Assembly: GCF_025061645.1 (NCBI RefSeq)
Contig: NZ_JANYMP010000008.1
Span: 307,943 to 371,942 of the forward strand
Source: Umezawaea endophytica
Lineage (GTDB): Bacteria > Actinomycetota > Actinomycetes > Mycobacteriales > Pseudonocardiaceae
Direction: 5' to 3'
DNA: 64,000 bases
The translations under genes and the position numbers were made by a program. Below are positions 24,310 to 33,300 of the stretch, one piece after another. Within the stretch, counting starts at the first letter, position 1. Each line of letters begins with the position of its first letter. Under the pieces are notes generated by a model. The model was not told where the DNA came from and did no database searches. It was given only the letters and a program-made list of their open reading frames with translations.

Positions 24310-25910
24310 GCGAGTACCTGACCCGCGCCGACCGGATGAAACAGCCTGCGGCGCTCGATGTGGCTCGTGCTGTGGCTGAGCAGCACGGCGTCTGTGTCCG
24401 TCCGCTGGCCAAGGAACGGATCGACCTGGACACCGGTCGTGTGGAGATCATCCCGATTCCGTGCGGCTCAACCGTGGCCAGTGCGTGTCCGACCTGCGCG
24501 GAGAAGAACCGGCGACTGCGGATGGCCCAGTGCCGTGAAGGGTGGCACCTGACCGAAGAACCCGACTTCACCCCGAACGAACCGACCGCCGATCAGAAGC
24601 AGCTCACGGAGTACCGGGCGGACCTGGTCAAGGTCTACCGCCAGGTGATGGAGGAGGACGACGAAACCGGCGCGGAGGAGGTCCGGCAAGAGGTCGAGCG
24701 CGTCGACGCGGAACTTCGGCAACTCGGAGTGCGTGGGAACCTTCCGTCACTGGAACCGCGTCCTCGGGCTGCTCGGAAGCGGTCCACCAGGCGGCGGCAG
24801 GATGCGGCGAATTTGCCTCGGCGGCCCGTGCAGAAACGCACCGTGGGCAAGGTCTTCGGCGAGAAGTACCAGCCCTCGACGTTCCTCACGCTGACCCTCG
24901 ACAGCTACGGCAAGGTCCGCTCGGACGGCACTCCCGTTGACCCCGACCGGTATGACTACCGGCGGGCCGCTCGGGACGCTGTGCACTTCGCCGCGCTGCT
25001 GGACCGGTTCGTGCAGAACCTCCGTCGATGCGTCGGCTGGGAGGTTCAGTACTTCTCGACGGTGGAGCCTCAGCGGAGGCTGGCGCCGCACTGGCACGCG
25101 GCCATCCGGGGCAGCATCTCCCGCGCTGAACTGCGGGCGGTCGCCGAAGCCACCTATCACCAGGTCTGGTGGCCTGCGCACGACGAGATCAAGTACAGCG
25201 GCGAACACCTCCCGGTCTGGGACGTGCGAGCCAAGGGCTTCGTTGATCCCCAGACGCGCACGGCCCTGCCTACCTGGGAGGAAGCCCTAGACCAGGTGGA
25301 GGAGCCCGCTCACCTCGCGCGCTTCGGGGTCCAGGTGCATTCCAAGGGCATCCTTGGCGGCACCCCGGAGGCTGGGCGGCACATCGGCTACCTCACGAAG
25401 TACCTGACCAAGAGCATCAACGAGTGCCACGAGGCGGGGACGGCTCGACAGGAACGGCATACCGAACGGCTTTGCGACGAGTTGGCCGTGACGCCGTGTT
25501 CCCCGCAGTGCGCGGTGTGGCTGCTCTACGGCGTCCAGCCTCGGAGTGCTCGGCTCTCGATGAATCCGGGGCTGTGCAAGGGAAAGGCGCACAAGCGGAC
25601 CACGCTCGGCGTCGCGGGGAGGCGTGTCCTGGTGTCCCGGAAGTGGTCTGGGAAGTCGCTCGCTGACCACAGGCACGACCGGAAGACGTTCGTTCGGCAA
25701 CTGCTCGCGGACGTCGGGATCACGCAGGACGACCAGCCCACGCGGGTCGTGTGGAACAACGTCCAGCCCGGTGATCCGAACGTGCCGCCGCGACAGCACA
25801 TGTTGTTGCGGGCTGTGTCTGAGCGCATCCGGTGGAAGGCCGAGTACACGGCGGCGTTACTCGCGTCCGCTGGTCCGCCAGATCCTTCGGCAACTCCGCA
25901 CGCTGCGTAA
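24306..25910 (+). CDS. Rolling-circle replication initiator, RepSA-like
   Basis: 534 residues. The N-terminal region has a CPTCAEKN Cys pair. The HUH-type metal motif is PHWHAAI (His262, His264) and the Tyr motif GYLTKYLTKS (Tyr362, Tyr366). This matches initiators of actinobacterial integrative elements and related plasmids, which nick one strand at the double-strand origin. Intact length and motifs suggest it can function. The origin itself was not located. The start overlaps the FtsK stop. Confidence 0.87.
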   Translation: MSEYLTRADRMKQPAALDVARAVAEQHGVCVRPLAKERIDLDTGRVEIIPIPCGSTVASACPTCAEKNRRLRMAQCREGWHLTEEPDFTPNEPTADQKQLTEYRADLVKVYRQVMEEDDETGAEEVRQEVERVDAELRQLGVRGNLPSLEPRPRAARKRSTRRRQDAANLPRRPVQKRTVGKVFGEKYQPSTFLTLTLDSYGKVRSDGTPVDPDRYDYRRAARDAVHFAALLDRFVQNLRRCVGWEVQYFSTVEPQRRLAPHWHAAIRGSISRAELRAVAEATYHQVWWPAHDEIKYSGEHLPVWDVRAKGFVDPQTRTALPTWEEALDQVEEPAHLARFGVQVHSKGILGGTPEAGRHIGYLTKYLTKSINECHEAGTARQERHTERLCDELAVTPCSPQCAVWLLYGVQPRSARLSMNPGLCKGKAHKRTTLGVAGRRVLVSRKWSGKSLADHRHDRKTFVRQLLADVGITQDDQPTRVVWNNVQPGDPNVPPRQHMLLRAVSERIRWKAEYTAALLASAGPPDPSATPHAA

Positions 25911-25924
25911 ACGAGGGGGGAACC

Positions 25925-26131
25925 ATGTCCGGCAAGGTTCGACAGATCGCAGAGTTGATGTCCGTTCCGGAGATCTTGGAGGCCCTGGGAGGGGTCTCGC
26001 GGGACACGTTCTACAAGTGGCGGCAGACCGGTAAGGGGCCGCGTTGCTTCTCGCTGCCCAACGGTGAGCTGCGGTGCAAGCGCGTGGATTTCCTTACCTG
26101 GCTTGACGATCTCTACGGGGCGGCGGCATGA
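25925..26131 (+). CDS. xis: Excisionase (Xis), HTH_17-type
   Basis: 68 residues with a strong GAGGGGGG ribosome site. MSVPEILEALGGVSRDTFYK and KWRQTGKGP form a winged-helix excisionase core. ATGA overlap with int matches the xis-int order of pSAM2-like elements. It directs Int towards excision. Confidence 0.85.
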   Translation: MSGKVRQIAELMSVPEILEALGGVSRDTFYKWRQTGKGPRCFSLPNGELRCKRVDFLTWLDDLYGAAA

Positions 26132-27498
26132 CTACCACGTTCAAGGTCAAGTTCTGGGAGATCAAGCGGCGTGAGGGGCGGAAGCGGCCGTACCCGGTGC
26201 GGTGGTTGACGGACAAGGTCGAGCACTCGGAGTGGTACGCCGCGAAGGCGCTGGCTGTCAGCCGGCTGTCCGATCTGACTCGGGCCGCGCGCAACGGTGA
26301 GCCGTTCGACATCGAGAGTGGCTTGCCGGTTGGTGAGCTTCGGCGGCGGAACTCGTTGTCGTTCCTGGAGTTCGCACAGTCCTATATGGATCTCAAGTGG
26401 AGTGACGCGGCTGCGACGACGCGGGCCAGCACCGTGGAAGCCCTCGCTACTGCGGCGGCTTCGTTCGTCCGCGATGGCGCTGGTAGGCCGGAGGTCGTGG
26501 AGCTTCGAGGTGTGTTGGTCCGGACGCTGTTGCCTCCGACCACGCGGGATCGGGACGTGTCCGGCTCCGACCTGGAGGTGATCGACTGGCTGAGGCGCAA
26601 CTCTCGGCCGTTGTACGACCTGACGGACTCGGTAGCTGTGCGGGCGGTGTTGGACGCCCTGGCGGCGAAGCTGGACGGCAAGGCGGCGGCTGCCTCGGTG
26701 TACCAGCGCAAGCGGGCGGTTCTGTTCAACCTGCTGTCCTACGCCGTTGAGCGGGAGTTGATCCCGGACAATCCGCTGAGTCGAATCAAGCGGAAGGTCT
26801 CCAAGGTCGTCGACCAGGTGGACCCTCGGGTGGTGGCGAATCCTCGCCAGGTTGAGCAACTGCTGACGGCCGTGACTTACGTGGGCAAGCGCAATAAGGA
26901 CCGGGGTGCTCACCTGGCGGCGTTCTTCGCAGTCGGCTATTACGCGGCGGCTCGTCCGGCTGAGGGGCTGGGGCTGCGTGAGGACGATTGCACGCTGCCT
27001 GACAGCGGTTGGGGTGCTCTGGCGTTGAGGGAGTCGCGACCGGCGGCGGGGAAGCGGTGGACGGACTTGGGGGAGGTGCACGACCGGCGGGGGTTGAAGC
27101 ATCGGGCGCGCAAGGAAGTCCGAATTGTGCCGATTCCGCCGGTGCTGGTCCGCATCCTGCGTGATCACCTCGAGCGGTACGGAGTCGGTCCTGACGGGCG
27201 GCTGTTCCGGTCTCCGAACGGTGGGGTGGTGTCGTCCTCGACGTACTACCGGGTCTGGGACGACGCTCGTCAGTACGCGCTCGCGCCTCCTCAGACGGCC
27301 TCGCCGTTGGCTGGCCGGCCGTATGACCTGCGGCACGCTGCGGTCTCGCTCTGGCTGAACGGCGGGGTACCAGCTACCGAGGTAGCTGAGCGAGCTGGTC
27401 ACTCGGTGGAGGTCCTGTTGAAGGTCTACGCAAAATGCGTAGACGGGCAACGTGAGACCGTCAATACCACGATCGAGGGACTTTATACAGATAGGTGA
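26128..27498 (+). CDS. int: Site-specific tyrosine integrase of element 2
   Basis: 456 residues. Catalytic residues are visible: Arg276 in AARPAEG, Arg402 in YDLRHAAVS, His425 in RAGHSVEV and Tyr434 in KVYAKC. The N-terminal part holds the arm-binding and core-binding domains. The second box has Tyr in place of the usual His before LR, which is common in this subgroup. It probably acts on the tRNA-Arg 3' half. A truncated relative remains in element 1. The gene is not next to its att site: 1.8 kb of cargo lies between. Confidence 0.92.
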   Translation: MTTTFKVKFWEIKRREGRKRPYPVRWLTDKVEHSEWYAAKALAVSRLSDLTRAARNGEPFDIESGLPVGELRRRNSLSFLEFAQSYMDLKWSDAAATTRASTVEALATAAASFVRDGAGRPEVVELRGVLVRTLLPPTTRDRDVSGSDLEVIDWLRRNSRPLYDLTDSVAVRAVLDALAAKLDGKAAAASVYQRKRAVLFNLLSYAVERELIPDNPLSRIKRKVSKVVDQVDPRVVANPRQVEQLLTAVTYVGKRNKDRGAHLAAFFAVGYYAAARPAEGLGLREDDCTLPDSGWGALALRESRPAAGKRWTDLGEVHDRRGLKHRARKEVRIVPIPPVLVRILRDHLERYGVGPDGRLFRSPNGGVVSSSTYYRVWDDARQYALAPPQTASPLAGRPYDLRHAAVSLWLNGGVPATEVAERAGHSVEVLLKVYAKCVDGQRETVNTTIEGLYTDR

Positions 27499-27529
27499 CC
27501 CGATCTATTTCGGGTAAGCTGTGGCAGAA

Positions 27530-27544
27530 GAGACAAGTTGTCTC
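27530..27544. promoter_or_regulatory. Inverted repeat upstream of the cargo genes
   Basis: GAGACAA and TTGTCTC arms with one central base, 30-45 bases before the first cargo gene. A likely operator or short hairpin; a weaker CCCGA/TCGGG hairpin at 27499-27514 directly follows the int stop. Confidence 0.4.
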
Positions 27545-27575
27545 GAATCATGTTGAGGAAACTGTTTGAGCTTTT

Positions 27576-28136
27576 TTGAAAGTGGGTTTTGTGGTGACTT
27601 ATGGCATGTCTACTGGATTGAGCGAAAATAGCGATGGGTCGGTGATGGCAAATGTTCAGTCGGAAGTCCTTGCATCATCTGGTCCCGGTACTATCCTGCT
27701 GCTTCCGGACAAGATTTCTGGCGGATATGCACTTTATCGAGATGATGTTGCCGGTGTAGTGAAGACGGCGCGATCGAATGGTATCGACGTCGAGTTTGCA
27801 TATACGCAGGAGCGGCGCAAGTATCTAAGCGAATTCAGTGCGAGTGAAGTTGTTTCGGCAATTTTTCTTGGGGTTGCCGGGAATTTGACTACTGACGTCA
27901 CTAAGAGTATTTATTACTTGGTTAATCTGCGCGCAATGGCCGCTCTTCGCTCGTTCGGAGGGCACGGTCCTGTTGAGTCTGAGCATGTCCACCTGCATAT
28001 GGATAGGTTTGAACAAGACGGAGAGTGGAGGGTTATTGAAGGGTTTGACTTCAAGGGGCCGGTGGGTGATGTGGAAAACGTTCTCAGGGAGCTGATGTCT
28101 CGCGGGGATAAGGTAGATGACTCTAGGTCAATCTAG
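27576..28136 (+). CDS. Unknown low-GC cargo protein
   Basis: 186 residues if started at TTG 27576. Low GC and codon use unlike the int gene before it point to separate origin. The sequence opens with a beta strand (KVGFVVTYGM), and contains ILLLPDKISGGYALYRDDV and an EHVHLHMDRF stretch with two His; no family recognised. The start is unsure: GAGGAA stands about 17 bases upstream, and a ten-codon frame from ATG 27550 ends at the TGA that overlaps this TTG, across a run of six T. Translational coupling to that leader is possible. It is the first of two genes in the slot between int and the right arm. Confidence 0.6.
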   Translation: MKVGFVVTYGMSTGLSENSDGSVMANVQSEVLASSGPGTILLLPDKISGGYALYRDDVAGVVKTARSNGIDVEFAYTQERRKYLSEFSASEVVSAIFLGVAGNLTTDVTKSIYYLVNLRAMAALRSFGGHGPVESEHVHLHMDRFEQDGEWRVIEGFDFKGPVGDVENVLRELMSRGDKVDDSRSI

Positions 28137-28178
28137 GGTAATGAAGAATAGTCTTGAGGGGCTCGGCTAGGGGTCGTT

Positions 28179-29213
28179 GTGCGTATCAGATCTCGTGTAA
28201 TCAGCTACTCCGTACCGCTTCCGCCTGCTGCTGGCACGCCGCGGGCTGAGTTTCTTCGCTGGCAGGGCGGCAAAGAGCTGATGCAGTCGTTGCATGAGTA
28301 TGGGAAGTCGCTACTATTGCTTGGTATCGATCTGATGGGCGATATTGGCAAAATTCCACTTCCCCGAGGTATTGAAGGCCTGCCTGTAACTGTTCATCTC
28401 AATGGTAAAACCCATCAGGACTCTTGGAGGCTTGCTGGAATTTCCGTAAATAATTGTGGTCGGATGCATCTATCGTTTCGATTCCTCGGAATTTCTGCGC
28501 TTGAACCTAATGAGAATTCTTATTTTGGATCCCTTCGTGATCTGCCAGTCTGGAAGGCTGCCGAATCGGCGGCAAGGAATTCATTAAACCTTGCGGTCGA
28601 TGCATATAACTGCTTGGAAGATAGTGATATTGCCGACCCTGCCCATCAGCATGTGCATAATATTGCCGCATTTGTATCCGGCTACTTCGGATGTAAAATT
28701 AGATTTGATGAAGATGTATACCTGGATACCTGTGCCTTGTCGCTTGTGCATCACCGGTGGGGGAATTCTGTCGGATTCACTAGTCGAAGAGTTTGCTCCA
28801 TTTGCCGTGAAGACTTGGATGAGTGTGCACATCTTTTGGATGTAGAGTATCCAGTATTGGTTCAAAAATTGGAAGGAATCTGCAATGTTTGCGGCACTGA
28901 AGGATGTTCGCATGTAAACGGGGAAACTGTTGAGTCCTATCCAAGCCCTGTGATCGATGCTATGGATCTTCGAGAGGTAAGTGTTGTGCCTCGGCCTCGT
29001 GATCCGCACGCCAGGCCCGTTGGTATAGAAATAGACCTTGAATTTCTGGAGCGACTTTTGGGGCATGATCCATCTGGTCGCGATGTCAAATGCACCAGAT
29101 GTCTGTACCAATGTGACGGCTTCTATGACCCATGGCTTAACGACTCTGGAGACGCAGTCCTGGCTACGCCGTACTCCCAGGGGCTGGTGAGGCGGAGGGG
29201 GCGTCGCCAGTGA
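28179..29213 (+). CDS. Unknown low-GC cargo protein with paired zinc-finger-like motifs
   Basis: 344 residues from GTG, 42 bases after the previous gene. A His-rich stretch (DPAHQHVHNIAA) lies near residue 155. Two Cys/His clusters follow: CSICREDLDECAHLL near 210 and CNVCGTEGCSHVNGE near 238, resembling treble-clef fingers. The next part (VSVVPRPRDPHARPVGIEI) is reminiscent of phage structural or head-maturation proteins, a weak resemblance. A last CTRC is near 309. Composition is like the preceding gene, and the two probably form one unit, perhaps a defence or satellite-like function. Not recognised as a named family. Confidence 0.6.
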   Translation: MRIRSRVISYSVPLPPAAGTPRAEFLRWQGGKELMQSLHEYGKSLLLLGIDLMGDIGKIPLPRGIEGLPVTVHLNGKTHQDSWRLAGISVNNCGRMHLSFRFLGISALEPNENSYFGSLRDLPVWKAAESAARNSLNLAVDAYNCLEDSDIADPAHQHVHNIAAFVSGYFGCKIRFDEDVYLDTCALSLVHHRWGNSVGFTSRRVCSICREDLDECAHLLDVEYPVLVQKLEGICNVCGTEGCSHVNGETVESYPSPVIDAMDLREVSVVPRPRDPHARPVGIEIDLEFLERLLGHDPSGRDVKCTRCLYQCDGFYDPWLNDSGDAVLATPYSQGLVRRRGRRQ

Positions 29214-29332
29214 TGGCTCCCGAGCCTGGTTGCGTAAGCGGGTTGGCCTAGGGGAGGGCCTTGCTGTTCCGAGCGTGGATCCCAGTCCGTGGTGAGTCCG
29301 TAAACGGTGGCAAACCGGGGCATATTCCGGCC

Positions 29333-29462
29333 GACAGTGGCATACGGCTCACCCGCTAAAAGATCAAGCCCCGAGCGCGTTGCCGCTGCTCAGGGCCTGA
29401 TTCACCCGGCGAAAGGTGAGTGCCCCCGGCAGGATTCGAACCTGCGACACACGGTTTAGGAA
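29333..29462. repeat. att junction 3: right arm of element 2 joined to the intact tRNA gene
   Basis: 130 bp repeating 12353-12482 with three mismatches, the last 42 bases being the 3' half of tRNA-Arg. The part before 29421 lies within the element and is its right arm. The stretch from 29214 to 29332 holds no gene. Confidence 0.85.
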
Positions 29463-29493
29463 ACCGATGCTCTATCCCCTGAGCTACGAGGGC
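29421..29493 (-). tRNA. tRNA-Arg (anticodon CCT), integration site
   Basis: The reverse strand folds as a 73-base tRNA beginning GCCCTCGTAGCTCAGGGG, with anticodon loop TTCCTAA, T-arm GGTTCGAATCC and acceptor end GGGGGCA; CCA is not encoded. The acceptor stem pairs fully apart from one U-G pair. It is kept intact by the integrated element, which supplies the 3' half. Confidence 0.95.
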
Positions 29494-29571
29494 GGGGCTG
29501 TGATCGGGGTCAGTTTAGCGGTCAGATGTTGATCGACTGTGGTGGGGGGCCCGGTGTGGGGGTGGGGTGCC

Positions 29572-29577
29572 TAGTCT
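29572..29577 (+). promoter_or_regulatory. -10 box TAGTCT for a leaderless transcript
   Basis: A TANNNT hexamer seven bases before the GTG at 29585, the usual spacing of actinobacterial leaderless genes. It supports 29585 over the GTG at 29567, which would lie upstream of the promoter. Confidence 0.5.
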
Positions 29578-29584
29578 TGGGTGG

Positions 29585-30331
29585 GTGACGCAGAAACTTA
29601 CTGATGTGCGGGGGGCGGCTGTTGCTGCCGGTCTTCGTGTGCTGGCCAAGGTGACGCCGTTCGTCGAGCCCGAGTTGGTGGGGTTGCGCGGGGTGGTCGG
29701 GGTTGGGGATGTGTGCATCGACATCGGGGCCGCGTTGGGGTTGTACACGGTCACGCTCTCGCAGCTCGTTGGTCCACAGGGGACTGTCCACAGCGTCGAG
29801 CCGCTCGTCTTCGCGCATCCGGCGCTGTCCTACGTGCTCCGGCCGCGGGAGGGGCGGAACGTGGTGCGGCACTCGGTTGCGCTGGGGGTCGAGGAGGGGC
29901 GGGAGGTGATGAGCGTTCCGGTTCGGCACGGGGTGCCGGTGACCGGGCGGTCGTTCCTCACGGCCGGGGCGAACGGGTTGGGGTCGAACGTGGAGTTCGC
30001 GGAGCACCTGGAGGTCGTGGTGCGGACGCAGACGTTGGACGCGTTCGTGGCCGAGCAGGGGATCAAGCGCCTGAACTTCGTGAAGGCCGACGTGGAGGGG
30101 GCGGAGCTGCGGGTGCTCGAAGGCGGGGCGTGGGTGGTGGAGACGCTCCGGCCGAAGGTCCTGCTGGAGATCGAGGAACGGCACGTGGCGCGGTTCGGGT
30201 ACTCGGCGCGGGACGTGGTGGCGTGGCTCGCCGAGCGGGACTACGACATGAGGGTCTGGCGGCAGGGCGGGTGGCGGTCGGTGTCCCGAATCGTGCCCGA
30301 CGTGCGCAACTACCTGTTCGTACCGCGCTGA
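29585..30331 (+). CDS. FkbM-family SAM-dependent methyltransferase
   Basis: 248 residues. The SAM-binding motif is DIGAALGLYTV (from residue 46), followed by VHSVEPL, and FVKADVEGAELRVLEGG, the signature of FkbM enzymes, lies near residue 160. FkbM proteins O-methylate sugars or polyketides; no sugar or polyketide genes adjoin, so the substrate is unknown. It is the first host gene on the right of the integrated array. Confidence 0.88.
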   Translation: MTQKLTDVRGAAVAAGLRVLAKVTPFVEPELVGLRGVVGVGDVCIDIGAALGLYTVTLSQLVGPQGTVHSVEPLVFAHPALSYVLRPREGRNVVRHSVALGVEEGREVMSVPVRHGVPVTGRSFLTAGANGLGSNVEFAEHLEVVVRTQTLDAFVAEQGIKRLNFVKADVEGAELRVLEGGAWVVETLRPKVLLEIEERHVARFGYSARDVVAWLAERDYDMRVWRQGGWRSVSRIVPDVRNYLFVPR

Positions 30332-30344
30332 CCTGCGAAAAGCG

Positions 30345-30380
30345 GAAGACCCCGGTCCCTGGGGGTGGACCGGGGTCTTC
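30345..30380. terminator. Bidirectional terminator
   Basis: A perfect 14-bp stem (GAAGACCCCGGTCC and its complement) with an 8-base loop between two convergent genes, 12 bases from the stop of the acylase gene. Confidence 0.85.
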
Positions 30381-30392
30381 CTCGGAAGTGGT

Positions 30393-33300
30393 CTACTGCG
30401 GGTAGACCTCGAGTTCGTAGAGCGAGTATCCGTAATTAGTGCCGCGTTGGGTACCCGTCATTCGTACGAACCGCGCGTCGGTTGGGGTGAAGGACACGTT
30501 GTCCGTCACGCCGTTTCCTTCCGCGGTAACGAAAACCTGCCGCCACGCCACCCCGTCGGTGGACACCTCGATCCGGTACGCCTTCCCGTAGGACGCCTCC
30601 CACCGCAGGAACGCGCGCCCGACCCGCTGGACCGAACCCAGGTCGACCTGGAGCCACTGGGAGTCGCTCCAGTCGCTCGCCCACCGGGTGGCGGGGTTGC
30701 CGTCGACGGCGTTGGCGGGCGGGGAGTTGTACGCGCCCCGCTCGTAGCTGCTGGCCGTGGCGGTCCCGCCCCGCGCCGCGTTGGCCAGCGCGGTGCCGCG
30801 GCGGGCCGGGAACTGGACGACCTGCTGGTACGTCGGCCGGTTCTGCCACTGGATCTTGTCCTGGGTGATGCCGCCCATCGCGCGGTGGATCACCGAGTCG
30901 GCGCACCACTGGTCGCCCGCCGCGCAGTCCGCGTCACCGGGGTAGACCTGGTTGGCGGGCACGGCCGCCGCGGCGCGCAGGCTGTCCAGCAGCACGGTGC
31001 GGCACGCGGTCACGTCACCGCCGCCGCAGTACGTGCCGGTCAACGGGCCCGCGACCTGGTCGCCCAGCACGCGCCTGATGTCCTTGTCGACGAAGCTCCA
31101 CCAGCCGTACTGGAACGACGAGCCCTTGTGCGGCGCGGCGCCGTGGGCGTCGGACGGGGCCTCGTCGACCTGGACGGCCCTGACCAGCTCGGCGTACAGG
31201 TCGGCGCCCAGACCGGGCTGGAACTCGGCCTGGACCAGTCGGGGCCACCACGCGTCGAGCACGCGGATCGCCTCGGCGTGGGCGTAGACCTTGCTGCCCC
31301 TGGTCGTCTCGCGGCGCAGCGAACCGGACTGCTGCCACGCCCTGAGCTTCTGCACGGTCGCCGCCAGCGCCGGGTCGGTGACCGCGGCCTTGTCGATCAC
31401 CCGCAGCAGGTCGGGGAGCACCTGCTCGGCGCGCAGGTCGGCGCCCGCGGCCTCGGCCATGACCTTGGTGAGGGACGCCCTGGTGGCCTTGCCGCCGTTG
31501 GCGATCAGCGCCTTGACGCGGCCATCGAGCAGGTCGCCGCGGTGCACCGAGCCGTTGCCGAAGCCGGACGACGTGAAGTCCAGCGCCTGCTTGTTGTTCC
31601 AGCTTATGTAGTAGTCCTGGTTGAGGGACTGGGGGTGCTCCGCCGTCGGCGTGTAGCGGGCGCTGTTGGTGTTCGGGTCCCAGTCCTGCCACTCGTACTG
31701 CTGGGACGCCTTGATCGGCAGGTTCGGGTCGACGCCCGCCTTGCGCACCGGGTTCGAGCCGGAGTTGAAGTACGCGGTGTCCTTGGAGTCGACGTAGAAC
31801 CAGTTGAACGCGTACCCGATGTGGTCCGCGGCCTTCTGGAAGTCCTGCGCGGACCGGATGGCGCTCGGGTCGTTGAACTCCTGGAACCCGATGATCGGGT
31901 CCACCTCGTGCAGGTACGTGGACCGCAGCGCGGTGTACGCGACGGGTTTGCCGCCGACCGCCGCGCGGCTCTGCACCAGGCCGTACTTCGTGCGGTACAC
32001 GACGAGCGTGTACGACCCGGCGGCCGTGCCGTCGGCGACCGTGGGCTTCCAGGCGTTCTTGCGCTCCAACCGCTCCATCGCGACGCACTGGCCGCGCAGC
32101 AGGTAGTGGTTGGACGCCTTGGTGGCGGGCCTGCCGTCGGGCTCGCACAGGTCGACGGCGAACGTGTCGACGATGTCCTGGGACGCCGAGGTGGCGCTCC
32201 ACGAGTAGTCCTGGCCGCGGCCGAGCTGCACGTACATGCCGACACCGGCGAAGGACACGCCGCGCGCGCTGATGCCGGGGCCGTTCAGCTCCTGGAGCAT
32301 CAGGAGCTGCGGCGCGAAGTAGCCGGTCTGCGGGCCGAACACGGCGATCGGGTTGCCGGTGTCGGTGTGCGCGCCGGACACGACGAGCGCGTTGGACATG
32401 CCGTGCTTCTTGTTCAGCAGGTCCGCGGGCAGCACGCCGTCGGAGAAGATCCCCTTGGCGGGGGCCAGATCACCGGCGGGAACGTCCACAGTGGACGCCA
32501 CCCCGGTCTGGTCGTACACCATCGGCTCCGGCGTCACCGAGCCCGCGTCGGGCATCGCCACGCCGACGGGGTTGGCCGGGCTCGCGGAGTACGGGAACCG
32601 CTGGCCGTCGTGCAGGGTCAGCACGGCCTCCGGGTCGTTCTGCTCCCGGAACGACTTCCACACCTGCTCGCCGACGGTGGCGCCGTACTTGTTCTGCGCC
32701 GCCAGGCGGACCAGCGCGGACTGGACCTCACCGCCGCCGCCCGCGCCGAACAGGCCGCCGACGACGGCCGCGATGGCGACCATGTCGGTGGGCTTGAACG
32801 GCTGGATGTCGTTCCAGTTGGTGATCGCGTCGGCGTGCGCGGTGAGCACGTACTCGCCGGGGAAGTTCCGCGCGGCGATCGACTGCGCCAGGTAGGCGTT
32901 GATGCCCGCGATGTAGTCGTTGACGTCCTGGTTCGCCTGCGCGCCACGGGGTCCGCTCGCCGCGACCCGGTCGATCTGGGCCTGGAGGTCGGCCTCGGTG
33001 TAGGCGATCTGGCCGTAGAAGCTCTGCTCCAGCACGCGGTTGCCCTGCGCGCCGCCCGCGAACCCGGTGAGCTGGCTGCGGCCCAGGTGGCGGAACACGT
33101 CCATCAGCCACAGCCGGTCCTGCGCGGCGGCGTAGCCCGCGCCGAACTCGGTGCCGGACCTGGTGGTGCCGTAGATGTGCGGCATGCCGATGGCCTTGTC
33201 GCGGATGATCGTCACGTCCGCGCGCGGCTTGATCGTGCTCTCGACCTGGTCCGGCGCGACGCCGAAGGAGGCGTCGTTGAAGAACGTGCTCAGTTGTTCG

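Larger units (their letters stand above)
15676..29462. mobile_element. Integrative element 2, pSAM2-type AICE in tRNA-Arg(CCT)
   Basis: Bounded by tRNA-Arg half copies at both ends. It contains the full pSAM2-like set: Pra activator, FtsK-like transfer protein, rolling-circle Rep, Xis and tyrosine Int at the right, with a Nudix protein (like pSAM2 Pif) and an HTH regulator transcribed the other way. Accessory genes lie at the left (toxin-antitoxin-like pair, sce7725/sce7726 pair) and at the right end beyond int (two low-GC genes). The only visible damage in core functions is the split FtsK gene. Confidence 0.88.
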
